The position numbers and the translations under genes were made by a program. A stretch of 64,000 nt of DNA from Streptomyces sp. NBC_00390 (GTDB taxonomy: Bacteria > Actinomycetota > Actinomycetes > Streptomycetales > Streptomycetaceae), in contig NZ_CP107945.1 of assembly GCF_036057275.1 (NCBI RefSeq), positions 7,874,001 through 7,938,000 of the forward strand. The letters are read 5' to 3'. The stretch's first letter is position 1; every line of letters begins with the position of its first letter. Under the pieces are notes generated by a model. That model saw only the letters and a program-made list of their open reading frames with translations, was not told the origin of the DNA and made no database searches. Shown here in pieces: positions 9,873 through 18,327 of the stretch.

Positions 9873-10333
9873 GTCGTGCTGCCGCTGCCGTGCGGGGCGT
9901 ACAGGTCCAGCAGCCGGATGCGGGCGGCGTGCAGGCGGTGGGCGATGACCCTGCCGACCCACTGGCCGATCGCGGAGCCGAGGGCCGGGTCCGCGTCCAT
10001 CATCATCCGCACGGTTCTCGCATCGAACTCCTCGGCGCGCACTGGTGTCATGGCCTCGGCACCGAGCTGCCACACATAGGGCGGGAACAGCCAGGACCAG
10101 CCGACGAGCTCCCCGAAACCGAGACTCTCGAGAACCACGGGGCGCTGCCCGGGCACCTGGATGTCGAGCGTCACCGTGCCGGAATGAACGATCCAGAAAC
10201 GGTCAGCAGGCTGTCCCTCCTCGAACAGCCTGTTTCCTTCGGGGATGTTGACCTCGCGGGACACCTCCATCAGACGGGCGTGGTGCTCGGCTGACAGAAC
10301 ACGCGTCATACGGGTGGGAGAAGGGGTGTTCAC
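9869..10333 (-). CDS. Cyclic nucleotide-binding (Crp-like) domain protein inside hydrogenase operon
   Basis: A 154-residue protein made of one cyclic-nucleotide-binding beta-roll and capping helices. [36 protein letters not shown] and the end [10 protein letters not shown] can be seen. No helix-turn-helix follows, so it is not a DNA-binding Crp/Fnr protein. The usual phosphate-cassette arginine and serine are not evident, so ligand binding is uncertain. GTG 10333 overlaps the hydB stop as GTGA, and its own stop overlaps hydG as ATGA. Translation is therefore coupled on both sides and an accessory or regulatory hydrogenase subunit is likely. Confidence 0.85.
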   Translation of the reverse strand: MNTPSPTRMTRVLSAEHHARLMEVSREVNIPEGNRLFEEGQPADRFWIVHSGTVTLDIQVPGQRPVVLESLGFGELVGWSWLFPPYVWQLGAEAMTPVRAEEFDARTVRMMMDADPALGSAIGQWVGRVIAHRLHAARIRLLDLYAPHGSGSTT

Positions 10334-11457
10334 TGCCGGGCCTCCGCATCGAGTGCTGCTGCTTCTTCGGTGATGTCGATACCGACCGGGCACCAGACGA
10401 TGCACCGGCCGCAGCCGACGCAGCCGGAACTGCCGAACTGGTCGTACCAGGTGCCGAGTTTGTGCGTGAGCCACTGCCGGTAGCGACTGTGCCCGGAGGA
10501 GCGGACCGGGCCGCCGTGCAGGGCCGAGAAGTCGAGGTCGAAGCAGGAGTCCCAGCGCTGCCACCGCTCGGCGTGGTCACCGGTGAGGTCGGTGACCTCC
10601 TCGGTGGTGGTGCAGAAACACGTCGGGCACACCATGGTGCAGTTGCCGCAGGTCAGACACCGCTCGGCCACGTCGTTCCAGCGCTCGGCGTCCAAGGTCG
10701 CGCCCATGAGCTCCTGCAGGCTGACCGGCGGCATGGAGCGACCCATCCGGTCCGCGGCTTCGTTCACTGCGGTCCGGGCAGCCGAGACGGCTCGCTCGGG
10801 AGCGGGTCGGTGGGGGATTTCGGTGAGGAGTGAGGCGCCCTCGTCGCTGCCGACGCGCACGACGAAGCGATGGCCGTCCGCATCGATCATCTCGGTGAGT
10901 GCCAGGTCGAAGCCGCTGTCGGCGGCCGGCCCTGTTCCCATGGAGGAGCAGAAGCACGTTGCGCCGGGCTCTGTGCACTCGGCGGCGATGAGGAGCGCGC
11001 CGTTGCGGCGCTCCCGGTATCCGTTGTCCGTGAAGCGGCCGCCGGTCAGTACGCGGTCCTGGATCGCGATGGCCCGCAGGTCACAGGGGCGTACCCCCAG
11101 GAAGGCGTAGGAGGGCTGCTCAGGGCGCTCCTCGACCATGTTGAGCGATCCGTCCGGTCCGCGTTCGGCGCTCCACAGCTTCTGCCGTGGTGGGTGCAGG
11201 AAGTTCTTCCAGGACTGCGGCCCGGCGCTGTGGGCGAAGGCTGCTCCGTCGTCGCGGCGGCGCAGCCGGTAGTGCCCTGCTTCGAGCTCGGTACCCCACC
11301 CGTAAGGCAGATCGTCGTCTGCTGTGATGTGGGTGAGGACGATCGCGCCATCACGCACGGCAGGACCGATCACCGCGCGCCCCTGGGCGATCAGGGCCTT
11401 GATCAGAGCGTCGAGCCCCGCCCGGTCGATGATTGCGGTCTGGGTGGTGACGGTCAT
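10330..11457 (-). CDS. hydB: Hydrogenase 4Fe-4S dicluster subunit (HydB-like)
   Basis: A 375-residue electron-transfer subunit (sulfhydrogenase beta family). Two ferredoxin-type motifs are [16 protein letters not shown] and [16 protein letters not shown]. The N-terminal half carries the family motif [21 protein letters not shown] 11457 is chosen because GGAGAGGAGAACCGGTC precedes it; the frame is open upstream but non-protein-like. It is the first gene of the six-gene hydrogenase operon. A GGGTC-GAAC-GGGCC element lies 70 bp upstream. Confidence 0.9.
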   Translation of the reverse strand: MTVTTQTAIIDRAGLDALIKALIAQGRAVIGPAVRDGAIVLTHITADDDLPYGWGTELEAGHYRLRRRDDGAAFAHSAGPQSWKNFLHPPRQKLWSAERGPDGSLNMVEERPEQPSYAFLGVRPCDLRAIAIQDRVLTGGRFTDNGYRERRNGALLIAAECTEPGATCFCSSMGTGPAADSGFDLALTEMIDADGHRFVVRVGSDEGASLLTEIPHRPAPERAVSAARTAVNEAADRMGRSMPPVSLQELMGATLDAERWNDVAERCLTCGNCTMVCPTCFCTTTEEVTDLTGDHAERWQRWDSCFDLDFSALHGGPVRSSGHSRYRQWLTHKLGTWYDQFGSSGCVGCGRCIVWCPVGIDITEEAAALDAEARQ

Positions 11458-11526
11458 GACCGGTTCTCCTCTCCAGCAGCCGCTGTCTGCTCTCTCAGAG
11501 TCGGCCGAGGTGCTGCCCGCCGGGGA

Positions 11527-11542
11527 GGGTCGAACGGGCCCC
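11527..11542. promoter_or_regulatory. Candidate DevR/OsdR-type operator for the hydrogenase operon
   Basis: GGGTC-GAAC-GGGCCCC lies between the Rv1733c-like gene stop and the hydB start. It shares the GAAN centre with the perfect sites at 16191, 16858 and 19173. The dyad is imperfect because one half has an extra G. Control of the hydrogenase operon from here is inferred from position. Confidence 0.42.
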
Positions 11543-11554
11543 ACTGCAGGTCCG

Positions 11555-12145
11555 TCAGGCCCGCCGTCGTCCGCTCCACTTCGGTTCCACGCTGATCCAC
11601 TCGCGTTCCCACTCCGCCATCCTGTGCCGGTCGGCGGTTCGTCGCACGGCAAGACGGACCACAAGGACGGCCGCCGCGCTCCCGGCCGTGACGCCGGCGC
11701 CGACTGCGAAGGCCTCCAGCAGGACGTCGCCGTCGTCCTTGGGGGGCGCTGTGACCTTGCCCCGGCTGTCCACCCAGATGTCCGTGCGGTCGCCGCGCTC
11801 CATGCCCTCCGGAACCAGCGCCACGCCCTGTGAGACACCTCCGCCCGGGGTGGCCCAGCGCACCGGCACCCGGTACTTCGCCTGCGTCACGCTGCCGTCG
11901 GAGGAAGGGATGGATTCCGGGGTGTCTCTCAGGAGTTCCGCCCGTACCTGGTGCAGCGACGCCGCCCGCTCCGCTGCCGCTGCCCGGCCCTGCGCGAATG
12001 CCGACCACCCTGAGGCCGTGCCTGCGGCGGGAGCTCCGAGCACAAGGCCCGCGCTGAGCAACAGCGCCGTCCAGGAGCCGACCACATCGGACCGCCGGAG
12101 CAACGGGTTGTGCCGGCGCCGCGCGCGGAGGGTGTCGAAAGCCAT
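11555..12145 (-). CDS. Rv1733c-like membrane protein
   Basis: A 196-residue protein with two hydrophobic segments: about residues 22-45 (VVGSWTALLLSAGLVLGAPA) and 145-168 (LEAFAVGAGVTAGSAAAVLV). Between them is an extracytoplasmic region with RVPVRWATPGGGVSQGVALV and GDRTDIWVDSRGKVTAPP. This layout and the WVD...G motif match the Rv1733c family, a DevR-regulon membrane antigen of M. tuberculosis. Function is unknown. ATG 12145 lies 4 bp after the flavodoxin gene stop, so the two are probably cotranscribed. Confidence 0.78.
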   Translation of the reverse strand: MAFDTLRARRRHNPLLRRSDVVGSWTALLLSAGLVLGAPAAGTASGWSAFAQGRAAAAERAASLHQVRAELLRDTPESIPSSDGSVTQAKYRVPVRWATPGGGVSQGVALVPEGMERGDRTDIWVDSRGKVTAPPKDDGDVLLEAFAVGAGVTAGSAAAVLVVRLAVRRTADRHRMAEWEREWISVEPKWSGRRRA

Positions 12146-12149
12146 GGCG

Positions 12150-12653
12150 TCACGTCCGTCCTGCCACCAGATCGGCAGCGATGGTCTCGGCCCAGCGGCT
12201 GATCCGCGCGACGTCGCGAAAGTCCCCGCCACGTCCTTGTTGAAGGATCATCCGGGCGACCCAGCCGCTCGCTCCTTCCTCGAGCCGCCCGCCGAACGTG
12301 ACATGTTCCTCCGCATCCAGCCTGTGGGCCGCCCGACGGGCCCCCGCCACCGGGGGAATGTCGCGCTCCGATGCCGAGGGGTCGAGAGGACCGCTGCTGA
12401 AGAGCCATACCGGGCGTGCGGCCAGTTCTCGGTGGTGGCGGCGCGCGAAGCGCCGGGCGTCCCGGTGCCAGCGACCCGCGTACAGCGCACCACCGAGCAC
12501 GACGGCGTCGTACGGGCCGACGTCCTGGATCTCGTGGGCGGACCGGGCGTCTGCGTCGATACCGTTGTCGCGGAGGACGGAGGCGATCCATCGCGCGATT
12601 TCGGCTGTCGAGCCGTTCTTGCTGCCGTAGGCGACGAGTGCCGAAGGCCTCAT
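12150..12653 (-). CDS. Flavodoxin-fold protein
   Basis: A 167-residue protein whose start, LVAYGSKNGSTAEIARWIAS, is a flavodoxin FMN-phosphate loop. YDAVVLGGALYAGRWHRDAR and VWLFSSGPLD resemble the flavodoxin_5 / protoporphyrinogen oxidase HemG-like group. It probably binds FMN and acts in electron transfer; the partner is unknown. Its start overlaps the end of the CBS-BON gene upstream (12650-12653), so it belongs to an operon running 16110 to 11555. Confidence 0.85.
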   Translation of the reverse strand: MRPSALVAYGSKNGSTAEIARWIASVLRDNGIDADARSAHEIQDVGPYDAVVLGGALYAGRWHRDARRFARRHHRELAARPVWLFSSGPLDPSASERDIPPVAGARRAAHRLDAEEHVTFGGRLEEGASGWVARMILQQGRGGDFRDVARISRWAETIAADLVAGRT

Positions 12654-13405
12654 TGTGATCGCACTCCTCGTCGCTCTTCGCCACGCAGTCGATCGGGCGC
12701 AAGGTTCGGTGGCGGCTCCTTCGAGCGGTCATCACGGTGGTTCTCGTAGCGGCAGGTGAGCCGGTCGACGACGGAGACCACGCCGTCGACCTGCTGGATC
12801 AGCCGCAGGACCGGGGGAATCTCGCTCCGCTGTCCGAGCTGCCCGCTCACCGTGACCACGCCGTCGCGCACCTCGACGTCGATTGTGGCGGGCGGGATCC
12901 AGCAGGTGCGGTCCAGGACGTCCTCCACGACGACGCGCCGGATCTCGGCGTCCGGTCGCAGGAACACCTTCAGCAGGTCGCGGCGGGTGACGATGCCGAC
13001 GAGGCGGTTCTCCTCGTCCACCACCGGAAGCCGCTCGATGCCGTGCCGCGCCATGATGCGGGCCGCTTCCGCGATGGACTCGTGGGCGTAGGCGTAGACG
13101 GCGGGACGGGTCATCAGCCGGCACGCGGTGAGCGTCATTACGCCGGGGTCCGTGTCCTGGCCTTTCCTGATGAGGGAGGACCAGCGGGCGTGGTGTGCGC
13201 CCTGCCTGTCCTCGGCCGCCGCGGCGTGAGCGAGTAGGCCACTCTCGGAGATCACGCCGATCACCCTTTGGCTGCCGTCGACGACAGGGAGCCCGCTGAT
13301 CCGATGGTCGTCGAGCAGGTGGACGATCTCCCTGAATGTGGTGTCTGCGGTGGCCCGCACGACGTCGCTCGTCATCACGGTGCCGACCATGTCGTGCTTC
13401 ATCAT
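12650..13405 (-). CDS. CBS-pair and BON domain protein, copy 4
   Basis: A 251-residue protein, the longest copy. It has a CBS pair (VGTVMTSDVVRATADTTF and IERLPVVDEENRLVGIVTR) with a 40-residue linker, then a BON domain (IDVEVRDGVVTVSGQLGQ). A basic tail holds an ERRG segment. It is closest in motif wording to copy 6 (18328), suggesting a recent duplication. It begins 12 bp after the GNAT/acyl-CoA synthetase gene and overlaps the flavodoxin gene by 4 bp. Confidence 0.87.
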   Translation of the reverse strand: MMKHDMVGTVMTSDVVRATADTTFREIVHLLDDHRISGLPVVDGSQRVIGVISESGLLAHAAAAEDRQGAHHARWSSLIRKGQDTDPGVMTLTACRLMTRPAVYAYAHESIAEAARIMARHGIERLPVVDEENRLVGIVTRRDLLKVFLRPDAEIRRVVVEDVLDRTCWIPPATIDVEVRDGVVTVSGQLGQRSEIPPVLRLIQQVDGVVSVVDRLTCRYENHRDDRSKEPPPNLAPDRLRGEERRGVRSQ

Positions 13406-13416
13406 GGCTGCCTCTT

Positions 13417-16110
13417 TCAGCGGAGTCGGCGCAGATAGGCGTCGTAGGTCCGCGAGGGCGTCAGCCGGATGCGGACATCGGCGACGGCAGCGCCGTCAGG
13501 CCCGGCGATCACGGGATTGAAGTCGGCCTCGGCCAGCTCCGGCAGGTCGCCGGCGAGCCGCGACAGGCGCAGCAGAAGTTGCTCAAGGCAGCCGACATCC
13601 ACTGGCTTGGCGCCCCGGTGGCCGAGCAGCAGTGGGGCACAGCGCGGTGCGCTGATCAGGTCGTGGACATCCTGGTCGGTGAGGGGTGCCAGCCGCGCGG
13701 CGTGATCGGCGAGCACCTCGGTGGCCGTACCGCCCAGCCCGAACAGGACCAGCGGGCCGAAGACGTCGTCCTGGACCACACCGGCCAGCAGCTCAAGCCC
13801 CCCTTCTGCCAGCGGCTGGACGAGGACACCTGCCAGTCGACCGTGGAACCGGGTGACGAAGTCGCGGTGCGCTGCCCGGATCTGTGCGTCCCCGCGCAGG
13901 TCGAGGCGTACCGCATGCTGTTCGGTCTTGTGGATCATTCCGGGCACGTACGCCTTGAGGACCACCGGCCCGTCCGGTCCCGAAAGACGCTCTGCTTCCC
14001 GGACGGCCTCGTCCTCGTTCTCGGCCCACCCCCAGGGGAGCCGGGGTATCCCGTAGCAGTCCAGCAGCGCGGCGCCGTCTCGTGGTTCGAGCCAGCCGCC
14101 TTCTGGATGGGCACTGAGATACGCCGCTGCGATTCCTGCAGCACGTGCGCTGTGGATTCCTTCGAGCGGGGGGATGCGTCCGGCGTCCCGGCTCAGCCAC
14201 TTGGCACGGGAGACCGCGTGCGCGAGCGCATGGGCGGCGGCCTGCGGGTCCGCGTAGGCGGGAATCGAGCCGCTCTCGGCGGGAAGGAGCCGTACGGACG
14301 CTTCCTGGTCCGGCAGTACGGCGACGATCGGGCACGCGAGGTCGCGTGGCAGGCAGGTGACCGCCCGCGGGAGACGGTCGCCGGTCGCCGCGGCCACTGC
14401 GGTCGGCACGAGCGACACGAGCACCGCGTCGACCTCTTCAGCCGCGGACAGTACGGAGAGGCAGGCCCGCAGCTGGTCCTCGGAGACGGCGGCCGTCGTA
14501 TCGATCGGGTTGTCGGCGACCGCGCCGTGGGGGAGCTCTGTGAGGAGCGCGGCGGTCACTGCCGACGGCAGCGGAGGCACGGTGAGACCCGCCTCCGCAC
14601 AGGCGTCGGCGGCGAGCACACCCGTGCCGCCGGCATTGCTGACCACCGCGATCCGGCGTCCGCCCGGCAGAGGTTGGGCGTGCAGAAGTGCCGCGGTCTC
14701 GAGCAGTTCGGCGATGCTGCGCGTGGCGGTGATGCCTGCCTGGGTGAACAGTGCCTGACGGGTCATCGTCGAAGTTGCTGCGGCGGCCGTGTGCGACGCC
14801 GCCGCGCGTCGGCCCGCGTCCGTGCGGCCGGCGTCGACGGTCAGCACGGGCATCCGCCGGGTCACCCGGCGGGCGGTCCGTGAGAACGTCCGTGGATTGC
14901 CGAAGGACTCGAGGTGGAGCAGCGCCAGATCGGTGCGGTCGTCGCACTCCCACCACTGGAGCAGGTCGTTGCCGCTCACGTCGTACTTGTCTCCGAGGGA
15001 GACGAACGTGGACACGCCGATACCGAGACGGGACAGGCCGCCGAGCAGAGCGATGCCGACACCGCCCGACTGCACGGCGACGCCGGCCGAGCCGGGCTCC
15101 GGGGGATCGGCCGCGAACGTCGCGTCGAGACCGACGCTTCGGTCCGTGTTGGCGATCCCCAGGCAGTTGGGGCCGACCAGTCGCATTCCGTACCAGCGAC
15201 AGGCAGACCGCAGTGCCCCGGCCTGCCGCGCATCGAGGCCCGAGGACACCACGAGCAGGCCCCGCACCCCACGCTTGCCGCATTCTTCGGCGGCGAGGGG
15301 CACGGCCGAGGCGCGCACGGCAAGGACGGCCAGATCGGGGGTGAGAGGAAGAGCCTGGACGTTCGGGTAGGTGGGGGTGCCCAGGACGACGGGCGCATGC
15401 GGATGTACCGCGAAGAGCCGGCCGGTGAATCCGCCGTGGCGCAGTTTCCGCAGGACAGCTCGGCCGACCGATCCGGGGTGGCGCCCGGGACCGATCACTG
15501 CGACCGAGCGAGGCCGCAGCAGCGGACGGAGACTGGCGACGTCGGCCGTCCTGCCGCGCAGGTCGACGGCGGAGAGATACGTCTCGTCCTCGGCGAGGCG
15601 CACCGTGCAGTGCACCTCGGGTCCGTCGAAATGCCTGGTCGTCTGAAGCCCCAGGTCGGCGAAGACCTTGAGCATCGCGTGGTTCTCCGCCAGGGCCTCG
15701 GCACAGAACTGGATGATTCCGTCTGCCCTGGCCAGGGAGACAAGGTGCTCCAGCAGCAGCGTGCCGGCTCTCCGGTGGTGCCAGTGATCGGAGACGGCGA
15801 GCCCTACCTCTGCCTCGGTTCCGGTGCCCGGCAGCGTGTCGTACTCGGCGACTCCCACGAGCTCGTCGCCTGACTCGGCGAGCAGGGCCCGGCGGCCGGG
15901 AGTGGCAGGAGCGCAGAGCCGGTCGGCGGACTGGCGTGCGGAGTTCCGGTTCGCGGTGAAGAAGCGCAGCCGCAGGTTCTCCGTGGACACCCCGTCGTAC
16001 AGCCGCAGAACGCGCTCATGGTCTCCGGGCAGGACCGGACGGATGCGCACCGTGCTTCCGTCGGTGAGCAGCGCGTGGACCTGCTGAGATGCGTTCACTG
16101 TCTCGGTCAT
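13417..16110 (-). CDS. GNAT acetyltransferase fused to ADP-forming acyl-CoA synthetase
   Basis: An 897-residue fusion. Residues about 15-180 are a GNAT domain (VGVAEYDTLPGTGTEAEVGL and HHRRAGTLLLEHLVSLARA). Next come the CoA-binding domain (SVAVIGPGRHPGSVGRAVLR), the ligase domains (VGPNCLGIANTDRSVGLDAT, AVQSGGVGIALLGGLSRLGI) and a C-terminal ATP-grasp (GPVVLKAYVPGMIHKTE). Such fusions acetylate protein lysines in actinobacteria and may be nucleotide-regulated. The catalytic phospho-His of the ligase part is not obvious. ATG 16110 is preferred over GTG 16119 because GGGAG lies 8 bp before it. First gene of a four-gene run. Two candidate operators lie upstream. Confidence 0.88.
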   Translation of the reverse strand: MTETVNASQQVHALLTDGSTVRIRPVLPGDHERVLRLYDGVSTENLRLRFFTANRNSARQSADRLCAPATPGRRALLAESGDELVGVAEYDTLPGTGTEAEVGLAVSDHWHHRRAGTLLLEHLVSLARADGIIQFCAEALAENHAMLKVFADLGLQTTRHFDGPEVHCTVRLAEDETYLSAVDLRGRTADVASLRPLLRPRSVAVIGPGRHPGSVGRAVLRKLRHGGFTGRLFAVHPHAPVVLGTPTYPNVQALPLTPDLAVLAVRASAVPLAAEECGKRGVRGLLVVSSGLDARQAGALRSACRWYGMRLVGPNCLGIANTDRSVGLDATFAADPPEPGSAGVAVQSGGVGIALLGGLSRLGIGVSTFVSLGDKYDVSGNDLLQWWECDDRTDLALLHLESFGNPRTFSRTARRVTRRMPVLTVDAGRTDAGRRAAASHTAAAATSTMTRQALFTQAGITATRSIAELLETAALLHAQPLPGGRRIAVVSNAGGTGVLAADACAEAGLTVPPLPSAVTAALLTELPHGAVADNPIDTTAAVSEDQLRACLSVLSAAEEVDAVLVSLVPTAVAAATGDRLPRAVTCLPRDLACPIVAVLPDQEASVRLLPAESGSIPAYADPQAAAHALAHAVSRAKWLSRDAGRIPPLEGIHSARAAGIAAAYLSAHPEGGWLEPRDGAALLDCYGIPRLPWGWAENEDEAVREAERLSGPDGPVVLKAYVPGMIHKTEQHAVRLDLRGDAQIRAAHRDFVTRFHGRLAGVLVQPLAEGGLELLAGVVQDDVFGPLVLFGLGGTATEVLADHAARLAPLTDQDVHDLISAPRCAPLLLGHRGAKPVDVGCLEQLLLRLSRLAGDLPELAEADFNPVIAGPDGAAVADVRIRLTPSRTYDAYLRRLR

Positions 16111-16169
16111 GACGATCACTCCCTGCCGCGTCGCATCTCCAGAGTTGGTGCGAAAACGCCAGGGGCACA

Positions 16170-16204
16170 GGGCCTACCGGGTCGGCTGGGGGGCCGAAAG
16201 GCCC
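16170..16204. promoter_or_regulatory. Two candidate DevR/OsdR-type operators
   Basis: GGGCC-TACC-GGGTC (16170-16183) and the perfect dyad GGGCC-GAAA-GGCCC (16191-16204) lie 21 bp apart centre to centre, about two helical turns. They are 60-95 bp upstream of the GNAT/acyl-CoA synthetase gene. Paired boxes at helical spacing are typical for DevR-type response regulators that bind cooperatively. Confidence 0.6.
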
Positions 16205-16306
16205 TATCCAGCAGTCTTGCGAACGACTCGGGCGGGCGCCACCGGGCAGGCGGGCAGCCAGCCTCTGCTGTCACAGTCGCAGCTGTCCTCGTGCCGTCGG
16301 GTTCCT

Positions 16307-16798
16307 TCAACCGCTTGCCGTGGCCTCGCAGTGACGGGTGATCTCGTCCTCGACCCTCCGCGCCAGTGATTCGACCACGCCGGCGACAGCGGGCGAGAGC
16401 CCACGGCCCAGGGAGGAGTCCGCGCCCTCGACGGCATAGATCACGAGCCTTCCCGGGAGGCGGCCGAGTACCCGTGCGAGCTCGACGGCCTCGCCGAGCC
16501 CGAGTCCGTGTGAGCTTGCGGCGGGAGCGTGGGCCACCTCGTGGGCACCGAGTTCCAGCCGGTGCACTCGGCCCGGGTGACCGGGGTGTGCGTGTGCCGC
16601 GTCGACGACGACGGCCAGGTCCGCGTCCTCCCAGCATCCGATCAGTCGGCCCGGGTCCGCATCACACGTCAGGAGCCGGGTGCCCGGCGGCAGCGTCCGA
16701 GTGCGCAGCCGCTCCACAACGACCCAGCCGATCGCGTCGTCGTGCCTGAAATCGTTACCGACGCCGATGAGAGCGATTCGCCTGCTGGTCGTTGTCAT
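16307..16798 (-). CDS. [NiFe] hydrogenase maturation endopeptidase (HyaD/HycI family)
   Basis: A 163-residue protease that removes the C-terminal extension of the hydrogenase large subunit after nickel insertion. It starts IALIGVGNDFRHDDAIGWVV with the family's first acidic metal ligand in the GND motif. The second acidic ligand is in TCDADPGRLI, and ADLAVVVDAAHA follows. ATG 16798 follows AAGGAGCCGCG. The only large subunit in the window (6948-8306) is its likely substrate. A perfect 20-bp palindrome is upstream. Confidence 0.88.
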   Translation of the reverse strand: MTTTSRRIALIGVGNDFRHDDAIGWVVVERLRTRTLPPGTRLLTCDADPGRLIGCWEDADLAVVVDAAHAHPGHPGRVHRLELGAHEVAHAPAASSHGLGLGEAVELARVLGRLPGRLVIYAVEGADSSLGRGLSPAVAGVVESLARRVEDEITRHCEATASG

Positions 16799-16854
16799 CG
16801 CGGCTCCTTCCCTGCAGCCATGATTTCGCTCCGCGCGCGGCGAGTGTCCTGTGG

Positions 16855-16874
16855 CATGGGCCGAATGGCCCATG
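16855..16874. promoter_or_regulatory. Candidate DevR/OsdR-type operator (perfect 20-bp palindrome)
   Basis: CATGGGCC-GAAT-GGCCCATG has perfect 8-bp arms and lies 57 bp upstream of the maturation endopeptidase start. It is the longest dyad of the set. A second dyad, GACAC-CCG-GTGTC, follows at 16881-16893 and may be another factor's site. Confidence 0.6.
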
Positions 16875-16969
16875 CCCGGGGACACCCGGTGTCTCGCCCA
16901 GGGACACGCCCCGTGGGAGCGTTGAAAGGAAACTCTGTGATCGGCAGGGACGTGAAGGCGGTGGGACCG

Positions 16970-17396
16970 TGGACACGTGCCCGCTGATCGTCTGCGACGG
17001 CTTGGGGTCGGTCACGGCTCCCTGGATCCGGCGGTGGGCGAGGCCTGCAGACTCCTGGTCGCGCTGCTACCGCACGACTGAACGTACCGGCAAGTGCAGA
17101 GGTGCATCATGCACGAGACCATCACTGTCGGGGTCGACGGTTCACCCGAGAGCGTGGACGCGGTACCCCGGCACACACACCCGTGTTCATCTGCTCGAAG
17201 GCAGCGCCGCCCACCACCTGCGCGCCGCTGCCGATGGGGCGAGTCTCCTCGTCGTCGGCCGTCGCGACACGGCGGGCCACCGCTTGGGCCCGTGACGCAT
17301 TCAGCGATCCACCACGTGGAGTGTCCCGTCGCAGTAGTGCCGCACGGTGCGCAACTGGGTGGCGCCACACCTGCGGTGGAGCAGAAACCTCAATGA
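16970..17396 (+). pseudogene. Universal stress protein, broken by deletion and frameshift
   Basis: MHETITVGVDGSPESVDA (from 17109) is a Usp N-terminus. The next recognisable part is in another frame (frame 1, ending 17295): LLEGSAAHHLRAAADGASLL then VVGRRDTAGHRLGP. The C-terminus is back in frame 3: VTHSAIHHVECPVAVVPHG. About 60-80 central residues are missing and at least two frameshifts are present. Just upstream, 16970-17081 ends in LLVALLPHD before a stop, which looks like the tail of another Usp copy. Clearly non-functional. Confidence 0.75.
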
Positions 17397-17522
17397 CGCT
17401 GCGGAGCAGCTTGCACTGAGCCGGCCGCCGAGCCGGTCGCCGTTGTTCGCCGCAGATGGCGGGCTGATGGGAGCGGCTCGTGCGTGGCGCTCTGTGAGCG
17501 GCTTCGGCCGGGTGGCCGGGTC

Positions 17523-18179
17523 TCACGCGGTGTCGTCCACATCGAAGGACAGGTGGTCCGAGACCGAGACCACTCCGTCGACGCTCATGCACATGCGGTC
17601 GACGGCCGCAAGCATGCCTTTGAACGGCACAGATCCGGTCAGTACGACCTGTCCTTCCCGTACTTCAACGGTGATCGAGGAAGGATCCCGCCTGAGGGTG
17701 CGGGCGAGTACGTCCTGGACGATTTCGAGGCGGATGGCCTCGTCGTCGCGCAAGAAGACACCCAGCAGATCGCGCCGGCTGACGATGCCGATGAGCTTGT
17801 CCGACTCGTCGACCACCGGCAGCCGCTTGACGTTCTGCACCTCCATCAGGCGCGCCGCTTCGACCACTGACCACTCGGGGCGGGCGCACACAGCGGGAGC
17901 GGACATCAGCTCTTCGGCCTTCGTGCCTTCGGCCTTCGCCCGTTCCCAGGCCTCCGGGTCCGGCAGCGGGAGCAGGTCGGCGGATCCGGACTGGTCGGTG
18001 GACTTCCGCAGCAGGTCCTTCTCGGAGACCACGCCGAGTGGACGGTCCTGATCGTCCACCACGGGGAGGGCGGTGACCTGGTGCTCGGTGAGAAGTCGCA
18101 CGATCTCCTTGAAGGGTGCGTCCTGGCGCACGCGGACGACGTCGCGTGTCATGAGCTCCCTGACTTTGCGGTGTCGCAT
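17523..18179 (-). CDS. CBS-pair and BON domain protein, copy 5
   Basis: A 218-residue protein that starts MRHRKVRELMTRDVVRV at ATG 18179, preceded by GAGAAGGAGCGAGAC. CBS motifs contain VTALPVVDDQDRPLGVVSEK and VKRLPVVDESDKLIGIVSRR. The BON domain contains SITVEVREGQVVLTGSVPF and ends VDGVVSVSDHLSFDVDDTA. It resembles copy 1 most. A longer frame to 18356 would run into the neighbouring gene and has no good start. Confidence 0.88.
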   Translation of the reverse strand: MRHRKVRELMTRDVVRVRQDAPFKEIVRLLTEHQVTALPVVDDQDRPLGVVSEKDLLRKSTDQSGSADLLPLPDPEAWERAKAEGTKAEELMSAPAVCARPEWSVVEAARLMEVQNVKRLPVVDESDKLIGIVSRRDLLGVFLRDDEAIRLEIVQDVLARTLRRDPSSITVEVREGQVVLTGSVPFKGMLAAVDRMCMSVDGVVSVSDHLSFDVDDTA

Positions 18180-18327
18180 GTCTCGCTCCTTCTCCCCCGG
18201 GGTTCTCCGCGGTCCGTGGTCCGCGGCGCCACTCCAGCCTGACCGCCCGGCGGGGGGAGTTGCACCTCGGCCTCGCTCACCTTGGGAATGGGACGCGTCG
18301 GGCAGCTGATGCGGGCAGGCCCGACGA

